Source: Actinomadura formosensis NBRC 14204
Lineage (GTDB): Bacteria > Actinomycetota > Actinomycetes > Streptosporangiales > Streptosporangiaceae
Reading direction: 5' to 3'
Assembly (NCBI RefSeq): GCF_001552155.1
Contig: NZ_BCQQ01000001.1
Location: 1 to 64,000 of the forward strand
Length of the DNA: 64,000 nt
This document shows, piece by piece, positions 8,511-20,200 of this stretch (positions within the stretch are counted from its first letter, which is position 1; every line of letters starts with the position of its first letter). A program made the position numbers and the translations under genes. The notes beneath the pieces are model-generated. The model did not search any database. It worked only from the letters and a program-made list of their open reading frames with translations, and was not told the origin of the DNA.

Positions 8511-8936
8511 ATGGCTACGACACGCACCGCAAACGCACACTGGGAAGGCTCGCTCCTGGAGGGCCGGGGAACCGTCTCGCTGGACTCCTCCAAGCTCGGC
8601 ACCTACGACGTGACCTGGGCATCGCGGGCCGAGGAGCCGGGCGGGCGGACGAGCCCGGAGGAGCTCATCGCCGCCGCGCACTCCACCTGCTACTCGATGG
8701 CGCTCTCGCACGCCCTCGCCGGCGCCGGGACGCCGCCGGAGAAGGTGGACACCAAGGCCGAGGTCACCTTCCAGCCGGGTGAGGGCATCACCGGCATCCA
8801 CCTGACCGTCCGGGCGAGCGTGCCCGGCCTGTCCGCGGCCGACTTCGAGAAGGCCGCGCAGGACGCCAAGGCGGGCTGCCCGGTCAGCAAGGCCCTCGCG
8901 GGCACCACGATCACCCTGGACGCCGCTCTCGTGTGA
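8511..8936 (+). CDS. OsmC-family peroxiredoxin
   Basis: 141 aa. The two redox cysteines are at C60 (AAAHSTCYSMAL) and C123 (AGCPVSKAL), the classic OsmC/Ohr pair that reduces organic and inorganic hydroperoxides. SPEELIAAAHS and the late GCPVSKAL favour the OsmC rather than the Ohr branch. Cytoplasmic, probably dimeric. AAGAAT seven bases before the ATG resembles a leaderless -10, and AGGGAC could also act as a weak ribosome-binding site. It is convergent with uppS, with 4 bp between the stops. Confidence 0.9.
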   Translation: MATTRTANAHWEGSLLEGRGTVSLDSSKLGTYDVTWASRAEEPGGRTSPEELIAAAHSTCYSMALSHALAGAGTPPEKVDTKAEVTFQPGEGITGIHLTVRASVPGLSAADFEKAAQDAKAGCPVSKALAGTTITLDAALV

Positions 8937-8940
8937 GCGG

Positions 8941-9738
8941 TCAGCCGGCGGCGGCCGGTTCCACCTTGTTGGGGACCGCGCCGCCGTACCGGCGGTCGCG
9001 GGAGGCGTAGATCTCGCACGCGTGCCACAGGTGCCGCCGGTCGAAGTCCGGCCAGAGCGTGTCGAGGAACACCATCTCCGCGTACGCCGACTGCCACAGC
9101 AGGAAGTTGGACGTGCGCTGCTCCCCCGACGAGCGCAGGAACAGATCGACGTCCGGGATGCCGGGCTCGTCCAGGTAACGCGCGAAGACCTTTTCGGTGA
9201 TCTTGCCGGGGTCGAGCCGGCCGTCCCGGACGTCGCGGGCGATCGCCGCCGCCGCGTCCGCGATCTCCGCCCGGCCGCCGTAGTTCACGCAGAACTGCAG
9301 GGTGAGGACGTCGTTGTCGCGCGTCATCTCCTCGGCCGTCTCCAGCTCCCTGATGACGCTGCGCCACAGCCTGGGCCGCCGGCCCGCCCAGCGGACCCGC
9401 ACCCCCATCGAGTGGAGCTGGTCGCGGCGGCGGCGGATCACGTCCCGGTTGAAGCCCATGAGGAAGCGCACCTCGTCAGGCGTGCGCTTCCAGTTCTCGG
9501 TGGAGAACGCGTACGCCGACAGGTAGGGGACGCCCAGTTCGATCGCCCCCATGATCACGTCGAAGAGCGAGTCCTCGCCGCGCTTGTGCCCTTCGGTGCG
9601 CGGCAGCCCGCGTTCCTTCGCCCAGCGGCCGTTGCCGTCCATGACGATGGCGATGTGCCGCGGCACCAGGTCCGCGGGGATCGCGGGCGGTGCGGCTCCG
9701 TCGCGGTGCGGCTCCGGCGGCGATACGGCCCTTCTCAA
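8941..9738 (-). CDS. uppS: Isoprenyl (undecaprenyl-type) diphosphate synthase
   Basis: 265 aa from a TTG start (9736-9738) that overlaps the recO TGA as TTGA and follows GGGAG. A longer in-frame extension into recO is open but unlikely. The cis-prenyltransferase signature is [14 protein letters not shown] with catalytic Asp34, followed by [18 protein letters not shown] and [19 protein letters not shown] are further family blocks. It condenses isopentenyl diphosphate units with an allylic primer to make the lipid carrier for peptidoglycan. Expression should be coupled to recO. Confidence 0.9.
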   Translation of the reverse strand: MRRAVSPPEPHRDGAAPPAIPADLVPRHIAIVMDGNGRWAKERGLPRTEGHKRGEDSLFDVIMGAIELGVPYLSAYAFSTENWKRTPDEVRFLMGFNRDVIRRRRDQLHSMGVRVRWAGRRPRLWRSVIRELETAEEMTRDNDVLTLQFCVNYGGRAEIADAAAAIARDVRDGRLDPGKITEKVFARYLDEPGIPDVDLFLRSSGEQRTSNFLLWQSAYAEMVFLDTLWPDFDRRHLWHACEIYASRDRRYGGAVPNKVEPAAAG

Positions 9739-10499
9739 ACTCGCTCCCTGTCGATGTCGTCGGTGTGTTCGTCCCGTTCCACGTGGCGGAGGGAACGGAT
9801 TCCGTGCTCCAGATGCCACTGGAGGTAGGCGGCGACCAGCCCGCTGGTCTCCGTCCGGTGGCGCTGCTCACTGCCGTCGGCGTACTCCCAGTCGCCGCGC
9901 AGCAGCGCCAGCATCAGCGCGAACGTCGGCGGCGCGGGGGTCGCGGCGCCCGGCTGCCGGCAGTTCGCGCAGACCGCGCCGCCCGCCGCGATGGCGAACC
10001 CGCGCAGCCCGCCGCGGGTGCCGCAGCGGCAGCACTCGTCCAGCGCGGGGGCCCAGCCGGCGACCGACAGCGAACGCAGCAGGAAGGCGTCCAGGACGAG
10101 CCGCGGGTCGTGGCAGCGCTCGGCCAGGGTGCGCAGCCCGCCGACCAGCAGCAGGAACTGCCGCAGCGCGGGCTCGCCCTCCTCGCTCGTCAGCTTCTCC
10201 GCGGTCTCCAGCATCGCCGTGCCCGCCGTGTAGCGGGGGTAGTCGGTGACGAGGGCCTCCCCGTACGGGCGGATCGTCTCGGCCTGCGTGATGAGGTCGA
10301 GGGAGCGCCGCTCGTACAACTGGAGGTCGACGTGCGTGAACGGCTCCAGCCGGGCGCCGAAACGGGACCTGGTCTTGCGAACCCCCTTGGCCGCGGCGCG
10401 GATCCGGCCGGTCCGCCGGGTCAGCACCGTCACGATGCGGTCGGCCTCGCCCAGCTTCTGGGTGCGCAGGACGATGCCTTCGTCGCGGTAGAGGGTCAC
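9735..10499 (-). CDS. recO: RecO recombination mediator
   Basis: 254 aa from the GTG at 10497-10499 (reads [19 protein letters not shown], the standard RecO N-terminus). The frame is open for 500 codons upstream but that is antisense to the protease gene. The N-terminal OB fold covers about 1-80, then an all-helical domain with a zinc site (CCRCGTRGG and CANC near 155-185). It loads RecA on SSB-coated DNA with RecR. Translationally coupled to uppS. Confidence 0.92.
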   Translation of the reverse strand: MTLYRDEGIVLRTQKLGEADRIVTVLTRRTGRIRAAAKGVRKTRSRFGARLEPFTHVDLQLYERRSLDLITQAETIRPYGEALVTDYPRYTAGTAMLETAEKLTSEEGEPALRQFLLLVGGLRTLAERCHDPRLVLDAFLLRSLSVAGWAPALDECCRCGTRGGLRGFAIAAGGAVCANCRQPGAATPAPPTFALMLALLRGDWEYADGSEQRHRTETSGLVAAYLQWHLEHGIRSLRHVERDEHTDDIDRERV

Positions 10500-10685
10500 C
10501 TGTTCATTCTGGCGCACGCCGCCCGATGCCTCGGTGCGGTGCCGGTACATCTTCCCCGGATCACCACAAGTCACCCCGGCCGGTGCCGCTGCGCTACGAT
10601 CCGAACACGCACCGAGACCGGAATCGGCCGCGGCGTCGTACCGAAAGTTGTGGCTTGAATCACTCGGAGCTGGCAGCGTTAGGGC

Positions 10686-11726
10686 ATGAGATGCCACATC
10701 GTGCCCCCGCACATGCTGGAGCGGATCGCCCGCCACGCCGATGACCCGGCCCTCCGCGACCGCGCCCGCCGTACGCTGGCGCTCACCTCCGCGCACTTCG
10801 CCGACCGCAGGCTGACCGCGGCCGGCGCGCCCGCCCCGTCGGAGGACTTCGTCCCCGACCGGACGATCCGCGACGCCGGAAACCGCGAGGAGCTGCCCGG
10901 CCGCACCGTCCGCGCGGAGGGCGCCCCCGCCTGCGGCGACGAGACCGCCGACCGGGCCTACGACTGGCTCGGCGCGACGTTCGACTTCTTCGAGGCCGCG
11001 TACCGGCGCAACTCGATCGACGGCGCCGGACTGCGGATGGTCTCGACCGTCCACTACGGCGACCGGTACGACAACGCCTTCTGGAACGGCGAGCAGATGG
11101 TGTACGGGGACGGCGACGGCGTCCTGTTCACCGCGTTCACCGGGCCGCTCGACGTCACCGGCCACGAACTCACCCACGGCGTCACCCAGCACACCGCGAA
11201 CCTGGAGTACTACGGGCAGGCGGGCGCCCTCAACGAGTCCATGTCGGACGTGTTCGGCTCGCTCATCAAGCAGTGGCATCTCGGGCAGACCGCCGACCGG
11301 GCCGACTGGCTCATCGGGCAGGGCCTTCTCGCCTCCGGCGTCGGCGGCGTCGCGCTCCGCTCGATGAGGGAACCCGGCACCGCCTACGACGACCCGCGGC
11401 TCGGCAAGGACCCGCAGCCCGCCCACATGGACCACTATGTCGAGACCTACCGCGACAACGGCGGCGTCCACATCAACTCGGGCATCCCCAACCACGCCTT
11501 CTACCTCGCGGCCACCGGCATCGGCGGCAACGCCTGGGAGAAGGCCGGGCGCGTCTGGTACGACACGCTCACCGGCGGCTCCCTGGCCGCCGACATCGAC
11601 TTCGCCGGATTCGCCGCCGCGACCGTCCAGACCGCGACCCGGCTGTACGGCGCCGACTCCGTCGAAACGAAGGCGGTGAATCGCGCCTGGACGGGGGTAG
11701 GTGTCCCCCCAAAGGCGAACGGATAA
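10686..11726 (+). CDS. Protealysin-like M4 metalloprotease without signal peptide
   Basis: 346 aa. It begins MRCHIVPPHMLERIARHADD, the short protealysin-type propeptide (C-x-I-V-P-P-x-M-L), with no export signal. The catalytic domain has HELTH with H160, Glu161 and H164, then E184 in ALNESMSD, and NSGIPNHAFYLAA carries the active-site His region. Protealysin relatives are made in the cytoplasm and leave by non-classical routes; some cleave actin. The next gene, 4 nt downstream, encodes an emfourin-type inhibitor, the arrangement known for protealysin operons. It is divergent from recO. Confidence 0.92.
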   Translation: MRCHIVPPHMLERIARHADDPALRDRARRTLALTSAHFADRRLTAAGAPAPSEDFVPDRTIRDAGNREELPGRTVRAEGAPACGDETADRAYDWLGATFDFFEAAYRRNSIDGAGLRMVSTVHYGDRYDNAFWNGEQMVYGDGDGVLFTAFTGPLDVTGHELTHGVTQHTANLEYYGQAGALNESMSDVFGSLIKQWHLGQTADRADWLIGQGLLASGVGGVALRSMREPGTAYDDPRLGKDPQPAHMDHYVETYRDNGGVHINSGIPNHAFYLAATGIGGNAWEKAGRVWYDTLTGGSLAADIDFAGFAAATVQTATRLYGADSVETKAVNRAWTGVGVPPKANG

Positions 11727-11730
11727 CGCA

Positions 11731-11985
11731 GTGAAAGTGACAGTCGTCCGCAGCGGCGGATTCGCCGGGATCGAGCGGCGCGCCCAGTCCGACAGTGCCA
11801 GCGACCCCATGCTGACCAGGCTCGTCGGCCGGGTGGACCTGAAGAACGTCCCGCCGCCGGGCCGCATCCCCGACCAGTTCCTGTACGAGATCGACATCGA
11901 CGGCGACCGGGCCACCGTCGGTGAGGCGCAGCTCCACGGCCCCCTCCGTGAGCTGGTCCACCACGTCCTGAGCCGCGTCCACTGA
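11731..11985 (+). CDS. Emfourin-type inhibitor of the adjacent M4 protease
   Basis: 84 aa from the GTG at 11731, just 4 nt after the protease stop. The N-terminus KVTVVRSGGFAGIERR carries the R-S-G-G-F-x-G block of emfourin, the slow tight-binding inhibitor encoded beside protealysin in Serratia. The remainder (DQFLYEIDIDGDRATVGEAQ) ends with a helix ELVHHVLSRVH. Cytoplasmic; it probably keeps the protease inactive inside the cell. Assignment rests on the motif plus gene position; no search was run. Confidence 0.85.
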   Translation: MKVTVVRSGGFAGIERRAQSDSASDPMLTRLVGRVDLKNVPPPGRIPDQFLYEIDIDGDRATVGEAQLHGPLRELVHHVLSRVH

Positions 11986-11998
11986 CGCCAATCGCAGT

Positions 11999-12038
11999 GC
12001 CCTGGTCTCAGGTGCATGGGGCCGCCTGAGACCAGGGC
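11999..12038. terminator. Bidirectional hairpin terminator between emfourin gene and leuA
   Basis: Perfect 14-bp arms (GCCCTGGTCTCAGG at 11999-12012 and its complement at 12025-12038) with a 12-nt loop, centred between two convergent genes that end at 11985 and 12048. Confidence 0.8.
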
Positions 12039-12047
12039 CGGGCACGG

Positions 12048-13913
<1,866 letters not shown>

Positions 13914-14006
13914 TTACGGAAACCGGCGTCCGCATGATGAGACGACAGGACTCTCCTCCGTCTCACCGAACGCCCCGCGGCGCCCGCGGCATTCCCCCCG
14001 GCCCGG

Positions 14007-14783
14007 TCAGCGGACGAGTACCGACAGGCAGGTCACGCAGCCGTCGAGGGCCTCGTACTCGCTGATGTCGACGCTCGTGACGCGCAGCCCGTCCGCCGCC
14101 AGCAGGGCCGCCGTGCGCGGCGCCGACGCGGCCATCAGGACGTGGTCGGGCCCGAGCACCACCACGTGGGCGCCCGACGGCTCGGGGGCGACGCGCATGC
14201 ACGGCAGCACCGACGTGTCCACCATGCCGGGCACGCCGATCAGGCCGCCGTCCGGCAGCGCGGTGACCGCCGACTTCAGGTGCAGGCAGCCGCGGGTCTC
14301 CACCGGGACGACCCTCCGCCCGCCCAGCAGGCGCGCGAGCCGGCAGACGCCCTCCTCGTTAGTGCGGGCGCCGCGTCCCACATAGACGGTGTCACCGACG
14401 CTCAGCACGTCGCCGCCGTCAAGGGTGCCCGGCTCCTCGATCCGCTCGATCCGCAGGCCCAGCTCCCGCGCGGCCCGCTCGGCGCCCTGCGCCTCGCCCC
14501 GGCGGCGCGCGTCCCCCGGCCGGCACAGGATCGCGAGATCGTCGGCGACGACCAGGGCGTCCTCGATGAACACGGCGTCGGGCTGATCGTCGGCCGGCGC
14601 GACCGCGCGGACCCGCCAGCCCGCCGACCGCAGCGCCGCCACGTACGCCTCGTGCTGGCGCGCCGCGAGTGCGGCGTCCACGGGACGGCGGGCGGCATAG
14701 GTGACGATTCCCTCGGCGATCCGCGGCCCGGGGGGCCGGACCAGCGCCCTCCCGGCCCGGTTCGTGTCCGTGGCGGCGGTCAT
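14007..14783 (-). CDS. Dimethylargininase (DDAH)-like amidinohydrolase
   Basis: 258 aa of the guanidino-group-modifying superfamily. Landmarks: PDAVFIEDALVVADD (about 67-81), GTLDGGDVLSVGDTVYVG with the conserved Asp, TNEEG, GCLHLKSAV with the catalytic His near 166, and DGCVTCLSV at the C-terminus, where C249 (or C252) is the nucleophile. It would hydrolyse methylated arginine to citrulline and methylamine, although an arginine-deiminase-type substrate cannot be excluded. Its start is one base after the stop of the zinc-ribbon gene at 14785, so the two are cotranscribed. Confidence 0.85.
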   Translation of the reverse strand: MTAATDTNRAGRALVRPPGPRIAEGIVTYAARRPVDAALAARQHEAYVAALRSAGWRVRAVAPADDQPDAVFIEDALVVADDLAILCRPGDARRRGEAQGAERAARELGLRIERIEEPGTLDGGDVLSVGDTVYVGRGARTNEEGVCRLARLLGGRRVVPVETRGCLHLKSAVTALPDGGLIGVPGMVDTSVLPCMRVAPEPSGAHVVVLGPDHVLMAASAPRTAALLAADGLRVTSVDISEYEALDGCVTCLSVLVR

Positions 14784-14784
14784 G

Positions 14785-15396
14785 TCAGCGTGCCGCCCCC
14801 TCGGTGGTCACGATCACGCCCAGCGCGTACGCGGGGGACATGCCGAGCAGGTCCGCGATGCCGTGCAGGGCCTGCCGCTCGCCCTCGCCGAGCGACCCGT
14901 CCGCCAGCCCGATCCGGACGGCCTGCGCGAGGAACCACTCCTTGGCCTCCACCGCGAGCTGGGCCCCGGCCCGGACGACCTCCCGCTCCAGGAACGTGCG
15001 GCGCAGCGCGAGGTCGGCGTTCACGGCGGCCGCGTCGTAGTCGGGCTCGCCGTACCCGGTGACCGTCGCGATCGCGCGGGCGCGCGCCGCCGGGTCGGCC
15101 GGGTCGCCGGCCCGCAGCACCAGCGCGGCCGCCGCCCGCATCCCGGCGGCCAGCGTCTCGGCCATCTGCTGCGCGGTCGGCGTCCGCAGCGCCGAGCCGG
15201 GGAACCGGCCCCGGCACGTGCGGCACTCCACCGCGTTCCCGAGCCGCCACAGCGGCACGGTCGGGACGAAGAACACCGAGAGCCAGCGGCGCCCGGCGCG
15301 CCTGCGGTAGGCACGGTCACCCCCGCACTGCGGGCAGTGGAACGTCCCCTCGCTGACCGTACGGAACACCGCCGTCAGTCCGAAAACGAGCAACAC
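14785..15396 (-). CDS. Zinc-ribbon protein with TerB-like helical domain
   Basis: 203 aa from the GTG at 15394-15396, which follows GGAG; an earlier ATG frame has no such site. A hydrophobic start (LLVFGLTAVFRTVSEG) leads to CPQCGGDRAYRRR (about 21) and CRTCRG (about 55), a four-Cys ribbon typical of membrane-proximal zinc ribbons. The C-terminal half (IGLADGSLGEGERQALHGIA, LLGMSP) resembles a TerB/tellurite-resistance helical domain, often an adaptor or stress-sensing module. Function unknown. It lies one base ahead of the DDAH-like gene, which suggests a shared role. Confidence 0.65.
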   Translation of the reverse strand: MLLVFGLTAVFRTVSEGTFHCPQCGGDRAYRRRAGRRWLSVFFVPTVPLWRLGNAVECRTCRGRFPGSALRTPTAQQMAETLAAGMRAAAALVLRAGDPADPAARARAIATVTGYGEPDYDAAAVNADLALRRTFLEREVVRAGAQLAVEAKEWFLAQAVRIGLADGSLGEGERQALHGIADLLGMSPAYALGVIVTTEGAAR

Positions 15397-15496
15397 CGGG
15401 GTTCTCCTCCCATAACGGACTTGGTCCAAAGTACCGACCCAGCGGCGCCGACGTGGCCGTCCCGGCCAATGCCGTTCCTGCCTTTACGCTGGGTTC

Positions 15497-16243
15497 ATGA
15501 CCGGTGACCTGGGTTCCGACGCGGGACGCGCGCATTCGCGCCCGTCCTTCCTGCCGCCCGTGGACGGCTACCCGCCGCCCGCCGGCACCCCGGCCGAGGC
15601 CGTCCCCGCCCCCTCCGTCGAGCCCCCGCGGCGGCGCGGCACCGCCGTCATCCTCGCCCTGATCGCCGCCGCGTCGGCGCTGCTCGTCTCGGCGTTCCTG
15701 CCGTGGGCGCACGCCCAGGTCGCCGTCGACCTGTTCGGCCGGACGCTCAGCCGCGACCTCGGCAGCGTCGCCGGCATCGACGCCGACGACATGATCCTCG
15801 CCGTCCCCGTCCTGGCCGTGATCGCGATCGCGCTCGCCTGCTGGGACCTCCTCGGCCGCGACGCGCGGATCGGCGGGCTCGCCGCCGTCCCCGGCACGCT
15901 CGCCCTGCTGGTCTGCGGCATCTTCGTGCTGCGCCTCGGCGACGTCCGCGACGACCTGCCCGAGACCGGGCTGGACCTCGGCTACCAGATCACCGTCCGC
16001 TACGGCTGGTACCTCGCGGTCATCGCGTCCCTGTTCGTGATCGGCTTCAGCCTCGCCCGCCCCATCGGGGAACGGGTGTCCAGAACCGGGCGGCCGGACG
16101 CCTACCAGCAGCAGGACGTGTACCAGCGGCAGTTCGCCTCCCCGGACCAGCCGGGCGAATACGCCGCCTGGCCCCGGGAGGAGCAGGTCTGGGGCCGCCC
16201 GCAGGACCCCGCGGAAGACGAGGCGAAGAAAGATCAGTCGTAG
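15497..16243 (+). CDS. Integral membrane protein of unknown function
   Basis: 248 aa. A Pro-rich cytoplasmic N-terminus (1-45) is followed by four hydrophobic spans: about 50-70 (VILALIAAASALLVSAFLPW), 98-117 (ILAVPVLAVIAIALACW), 133-152 (PGTLALLVCGIFVLRL) and 173-192 (WYLAVIASLFVIGFSL). The tail is charged and Gln-rich (YQQQDVYQRQF). No enzyme motif is visible. The last 10 bases overlap the end of era on the other strand. Confidence 0.7.
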   Translation: MTGDLGSDAGRAHSRPSFLPPVDGYPPPAGTPAEAVPAPSVEPPRRRGTAVILALIAAASALLVSAFLPWAHAQVAVDLFGRTLSRDLGSVAGIDADDMILAVPVLAVIAIALACWDLLGRDARIGGLAAVPGTLALLVCGIFVLRLGDVRDDLPETGLDLGYQITVRYGWYLAVIASLFVIGFSLARPIGERVSRTGRPDAYQQQDVYQRQFASPDQPGEYAAWPREEQVWGRPQDPAEDEAKKDQS

Positions 16244-17157
16244 AAGCCGAGCCGGCGGAGCTGCTTGGGGTCGCGCTGCCAGTCCTTGAGGACGCTGACG
16301 CGCAGGTCGAGGAAGACCTTGGTGCCGAGCAGCGCCTCGATCTGCCGCCGCGCCGCCGCGCCGACCTCGCGGAGCCGCGAGCCCTTGTGCCCGATGATGA
16401 TGCCCTTCTGGCTGGACCGCTCGACGTACAGGTGCGCGTAGACGTCGACGAGGTCGTCGCGTCCCTCGCGCGGCGCCATCTCGTCCACCACCACGGCGAT
16501 CGAGTGGGGCAGCTCGTCGCGGACGCCCTCCAGCGCCGCCTCGCGGATCAGCTCGCTGATCAGGACCTGCTCGGGCTCGTCGGTGAGGTCGCCCTCCGGG
16601 TAGAGCGGCATGCCCTCCGGCAGATGCGAGATCAGCAGGTCGCCGACGAGGCCGACCTGGAATCCGTTCGCGGCCGAGCACGGCACGATGTCGGCGAACT
16701 CTCCCAGCCGCCCGACCGCGAGCAGTTGCTCGGCGACCTGCTCGGGCGCGGCCAGGTCCGTCTTCGTCACGATCGCGACCACGGGCGTCTTCTTCACCGC
16801 CGCCAGCTCACGCGCGATGTACTTGTCGCCGGGTCCGACGGGCTGGTCGGCGGGCACGCAGAACCCGATCACGTCGACCTCGGTCAGCGTGGACCGGGCG
16901 AGGCTGTCGAGCCGTTCCCCGAGCAGCGTTCGCGGCTTGTGCAGGCCCGGCGTGTCGACGACGACGAGCTGGGCGTCCGGCCGGTGCACGATACCCCGGA
17001 TGGCCCGCCGCGTCGTCTGCGGCCGGCTGCTGGTGATCGCCACTTTGGTCCCGACCAGGGCGTTCATCAGGGTCGACTTCCCCACATTGGGCCGCCCGAT
17101 GAAGCACGCGAACCCCGCTCGATGCCCCTCGGCCGTCCCGTTCCCCAGACTGGTCAT
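16234..17157 (-). CDS. era: GTPase Era, 30S ribosome assembly factor
   Basis: 307 aa from the ATG at 17155-17157; a frame-extending ATG six codons up is possible. G1 GRPNVGKST (21-29), G3 DTPG, G4 TKTD and a C-terminal KH domain with GIIIGHKGSRLREVG are all present, so this is a complete Era. It binds the 3' end of 16S rRNA during 30S maturation. In many actinomycetes it directly follows the ybeY/corC block; here a regulator and exporter pair separates them. Confidence 0.95.
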   Translation of the reverse strand: MTSLGNGTAEGHRAGFACFIGRPNVGKSTLMNALVGTKVAITSSRPQTTRRAIRGIVHRPDAQLVVVDTPGLHKPRTLLGERLDSLARSTLTEVDVIGFCVPADQPVGPGDKYIARELAAVKKTPVVAIVTKTDLAAPEQVAEQLLAVGRLGEFADIVPCSAANGFQVGLVGDLLISHLPEGMPLYPEGDLTDEPEQVLISELIREAALEGVRDELPHSIAVVVDEMAPREGRDDLVDVYAHLYVERSSQKGIIIGHKGSRLREVGAAARRQIEALLGTKVFLDLRVSVLKDWQRDPKQLRRLGFYD

Positions 17158-17200
17158 CCCCCAATTGTCGCCCACCCGGCCGGGCGGACGGCACGTCCCC

Positions 17201-20200
17201 TCACGCCGCCGGGGTGCCGAGGCGGGCGATGGCCGCGCCGGCCTTCTCCGACCACTGGGCGGCGCCCAGGCGGTCGGCGACCTCGGCCGCCCTGCGGTAG
17301 TGGGCGGCGGCCGTCCGGGTGGGACGTTCCAAGTACACGGCCAGGTCGCCGAGGATGTGGGCCACCGGGCCGATGGTGGCGGCGGCGGTGGCGCCGCCGG
17401 TCACATGGTCTGCGTAGGGCAGGAGGGCCGTGTAGGCCCGCTCGGCCAGGTCGCGGTCGTCGAGGGCCATCGCGCACAGCGCCCGGATCGACATGGTGAG
17501 GTCGAAGAAGTAGTCGAGCCGGACGGGACCGGCACCGGCCGCGACGCGCTTCGCCTCGGCGACGCGTCCGGCGGAGGCAAGGGCGAGGGCGTACAGGTCG
17601 GCGGTGGCCTCGACATGGCTCCATTGCCGGTACAGCCATGCGGCGCCGTCCACCAGCTCGCCGACGCGGCCCTGGGCGAGCCGCACGCAGAACAGGCCGA
17701 CGAACACCATGCCGCGTTCGCTGAACCAGATGCCGCTCCGGCCGATGGCGCCGCCGACCTCCTCGTACGCGCGTTCCGCCGCATCGAACCGGGCGGCGAA
17801 GGCGTGCACGAGCCCGGCGTACCAGCCGCCGATCTGCGCGAGCAGCGGCAGCCCGTACTGGTCGGCGAGCCGCCGCCCCTCCTCCAGGTGCCGGCGCGCG
17901 ACGGGCAGGTCGAGGGCGGCGACGGCGGTCTGCTGGAGCTGCAGGTGCGCGAGGACGCGGTAGGTGCCGAGGTCGTGCTCGGTGGCGAGGCCGAGCAGCT
18001 CGGTCGCGATCCGGCACCGCCGGGCGAGGCCGTCCGCGGTGCGGTAGCCGTTGACGTAGGCGCCGTTGAGCGCGGCGGCGAGCAGTTCGGGGGCGCCCAG
18101 CGCGCGGGCGGTGGCGACGGCCTCCTGCGACGCGGTGAGCCCGCGGTCGTCCTGCTCGCCCTCCAGTTCCATCGCGAGGGTCGTGAGGAGCCGGACGCGC
18201 AGTTCGGGCTCGTCGCCGGGCAGCCGGGCGAGCGCCTCGCCGGTGGCCTCGACCACGACGCGGTCGATGGTCCCGTACTCGCGGCTCGTCCACAGCGTGG
18301 GAATGTCGAAGCTCGCGATGATCCGGGCCAGCAGCCGGACGTCGCCGGCCGCGCGGGCGTCGGCGATCGCGGCCATCCGCCGCTTCCGGGCGTTGACCAC
18401 CTGCCCGGCCAGCGCGCTGGAGCGGATCGCCGCGATCTCCGCCTCCAGCCGTTCCCGGGTCGCGCCGGGCCCCTGCGCGCGCAGCGTGTCGACGGCGCGG
18501 ACCCACAGGTCGGCGGCGGCGGCGTGGGCGAAGCGGGCCTCGGCGGCCGCGGCGGCGCGGCGCGCGTAGCGGACGGCCTTGTCCGGGTCCGTGCCCGCCT
18601 CCAGGTAGTGGTGCGCGATCGAGGCGACCTCGTCGGGCGTGTGCCGTTCGAGCGCGGCGGCGACGCGGCCGTGCAGCCGGGTGCGGCGGGCGCGGGACAG
18701 GCCCCCGTAGAGCGTGTCGCGGACGAGGGCGTGCGCGAACCGCATCCGGCCGGGCGCGGGCTCGGTGACCAGGCCGCCGCCGAGCCCCGCCTCGACCGCG
18801 TCGAGCACCGTGTCGTCGTCCCCGGCCAGCTCGGCCAGGACGCGCAGGTCGGCGTCGCGGCCGAGGACGGCGGCGTCCAGCAGGACACCCTGGACCGGTC
18901 CCGGTAGCCGCGCGATGCGGCGGCGCAGCACGTCGCCGACGCCGGCGGGCACCCGGCGGGTCGCGGCGGGCAGGCCCTCGGCGTCGAGGAGCCGGGCCGT
19001 CTCACGGGTGAAGAACGGGTTGCCGCCCGTCCGCTCGGCGATGGCGGACAGCTCCGCGTCGTCCACGCGGGTGGTGCAGATGCCGCGGACGAGGGCGGCG
19101 ACCTCGGCCGGGGACAGGCCGCCGAGGGCGATCCGCACGGGCTCGTGGCGGGCGAGGGCGGCGAGCGCCGCGGCCAGACCGTCGGCGACCTCGGTGTGCC
19201 GGAACGTGGCCACCAGCAGGACGGGACGGTCCCGGAGCCGCCCGGCGAGCCGGATCAGCAGCGCCAGGGTCTCCTCGTCCGCCCAGTGCAGGTCGTCGAG
19301 AACGAGCAGCAGCGGCGCCGTGCCGGTGATCGCGGTGAGGTAGTCGCCGACGGCCAGGTGGAGCCGGAACCGGCCGGTGACGGCGTCGGCGTCGGCGCGT
19401 CCGGCGGCGTCGCCCAGCAGCGGGCCGAGGCGTGCGGCGAGGTCCGCGCCGGGCGGCGCGGTGGCGGCCAGTTCGCGCAGCAGTTCGGCCCAGGGCCAGG
19501 CCGCGGGCGCGCCGCCGGTCTCGGGCGCGCGGCCCCACGCGCACATCCAGCCCTCGCCGGCGAGGCCGCGCGCGAACCGTTCGGCGAGCGCGGTCTTGCC
19601 CATGCCCGCGTCGCCTGCGACGAGGACCAGGCCGCCCTGGCCGGCGGCGGCGTCGCGGGCCGCGTCCGTCAGCCGGGCGAGTTCCCGGACGCGCCCGACG
19701 AAGGCCGCCGGTTCCTGCGGCGCGGGCGCGAGCCGCAGGACGGGACGCGCCGGTGCCGCCTCGAAACCGACATCCTCCCCCAGGCCGGGCGACTGGGCCA
19801 GGATGTCGGTTTCGAGGCGGCGCAGCGCGGGACCGGGATCGACGCCGAGTTCCTCGGTCAGCGTCGCGCGGGCCCGGCGAAGCGCGGCGAGCGCGTCACC
19901 CTGGCGTCCGGCGCGGTAGAGGGCGAGGGCCAGCAGCCGCCACGCCTCCTCGCGCAGCGGCTCGGCGGCGGCGTGGGTCTCCAGGTCGGGCACGGCCTCG
20001 GCCGCGGCCCCGAGCCGCAGCATGGCCTCGGCCCGGCGTTCCACGGCGAGGCGGCGGCGCTCGTCCAGCCGGGCGGTCTCGGCGGCGGCCCACGGCAGGT
20101 CGGCGAACTCGGCGTAGGCGGGCCCGCGCCACTCGGCGAGCGCGGCCTCCGCCCGGCGGCGAGCCTCGGCCGGATCGCTCTCCAGCAGTTCGGCGGCGGC

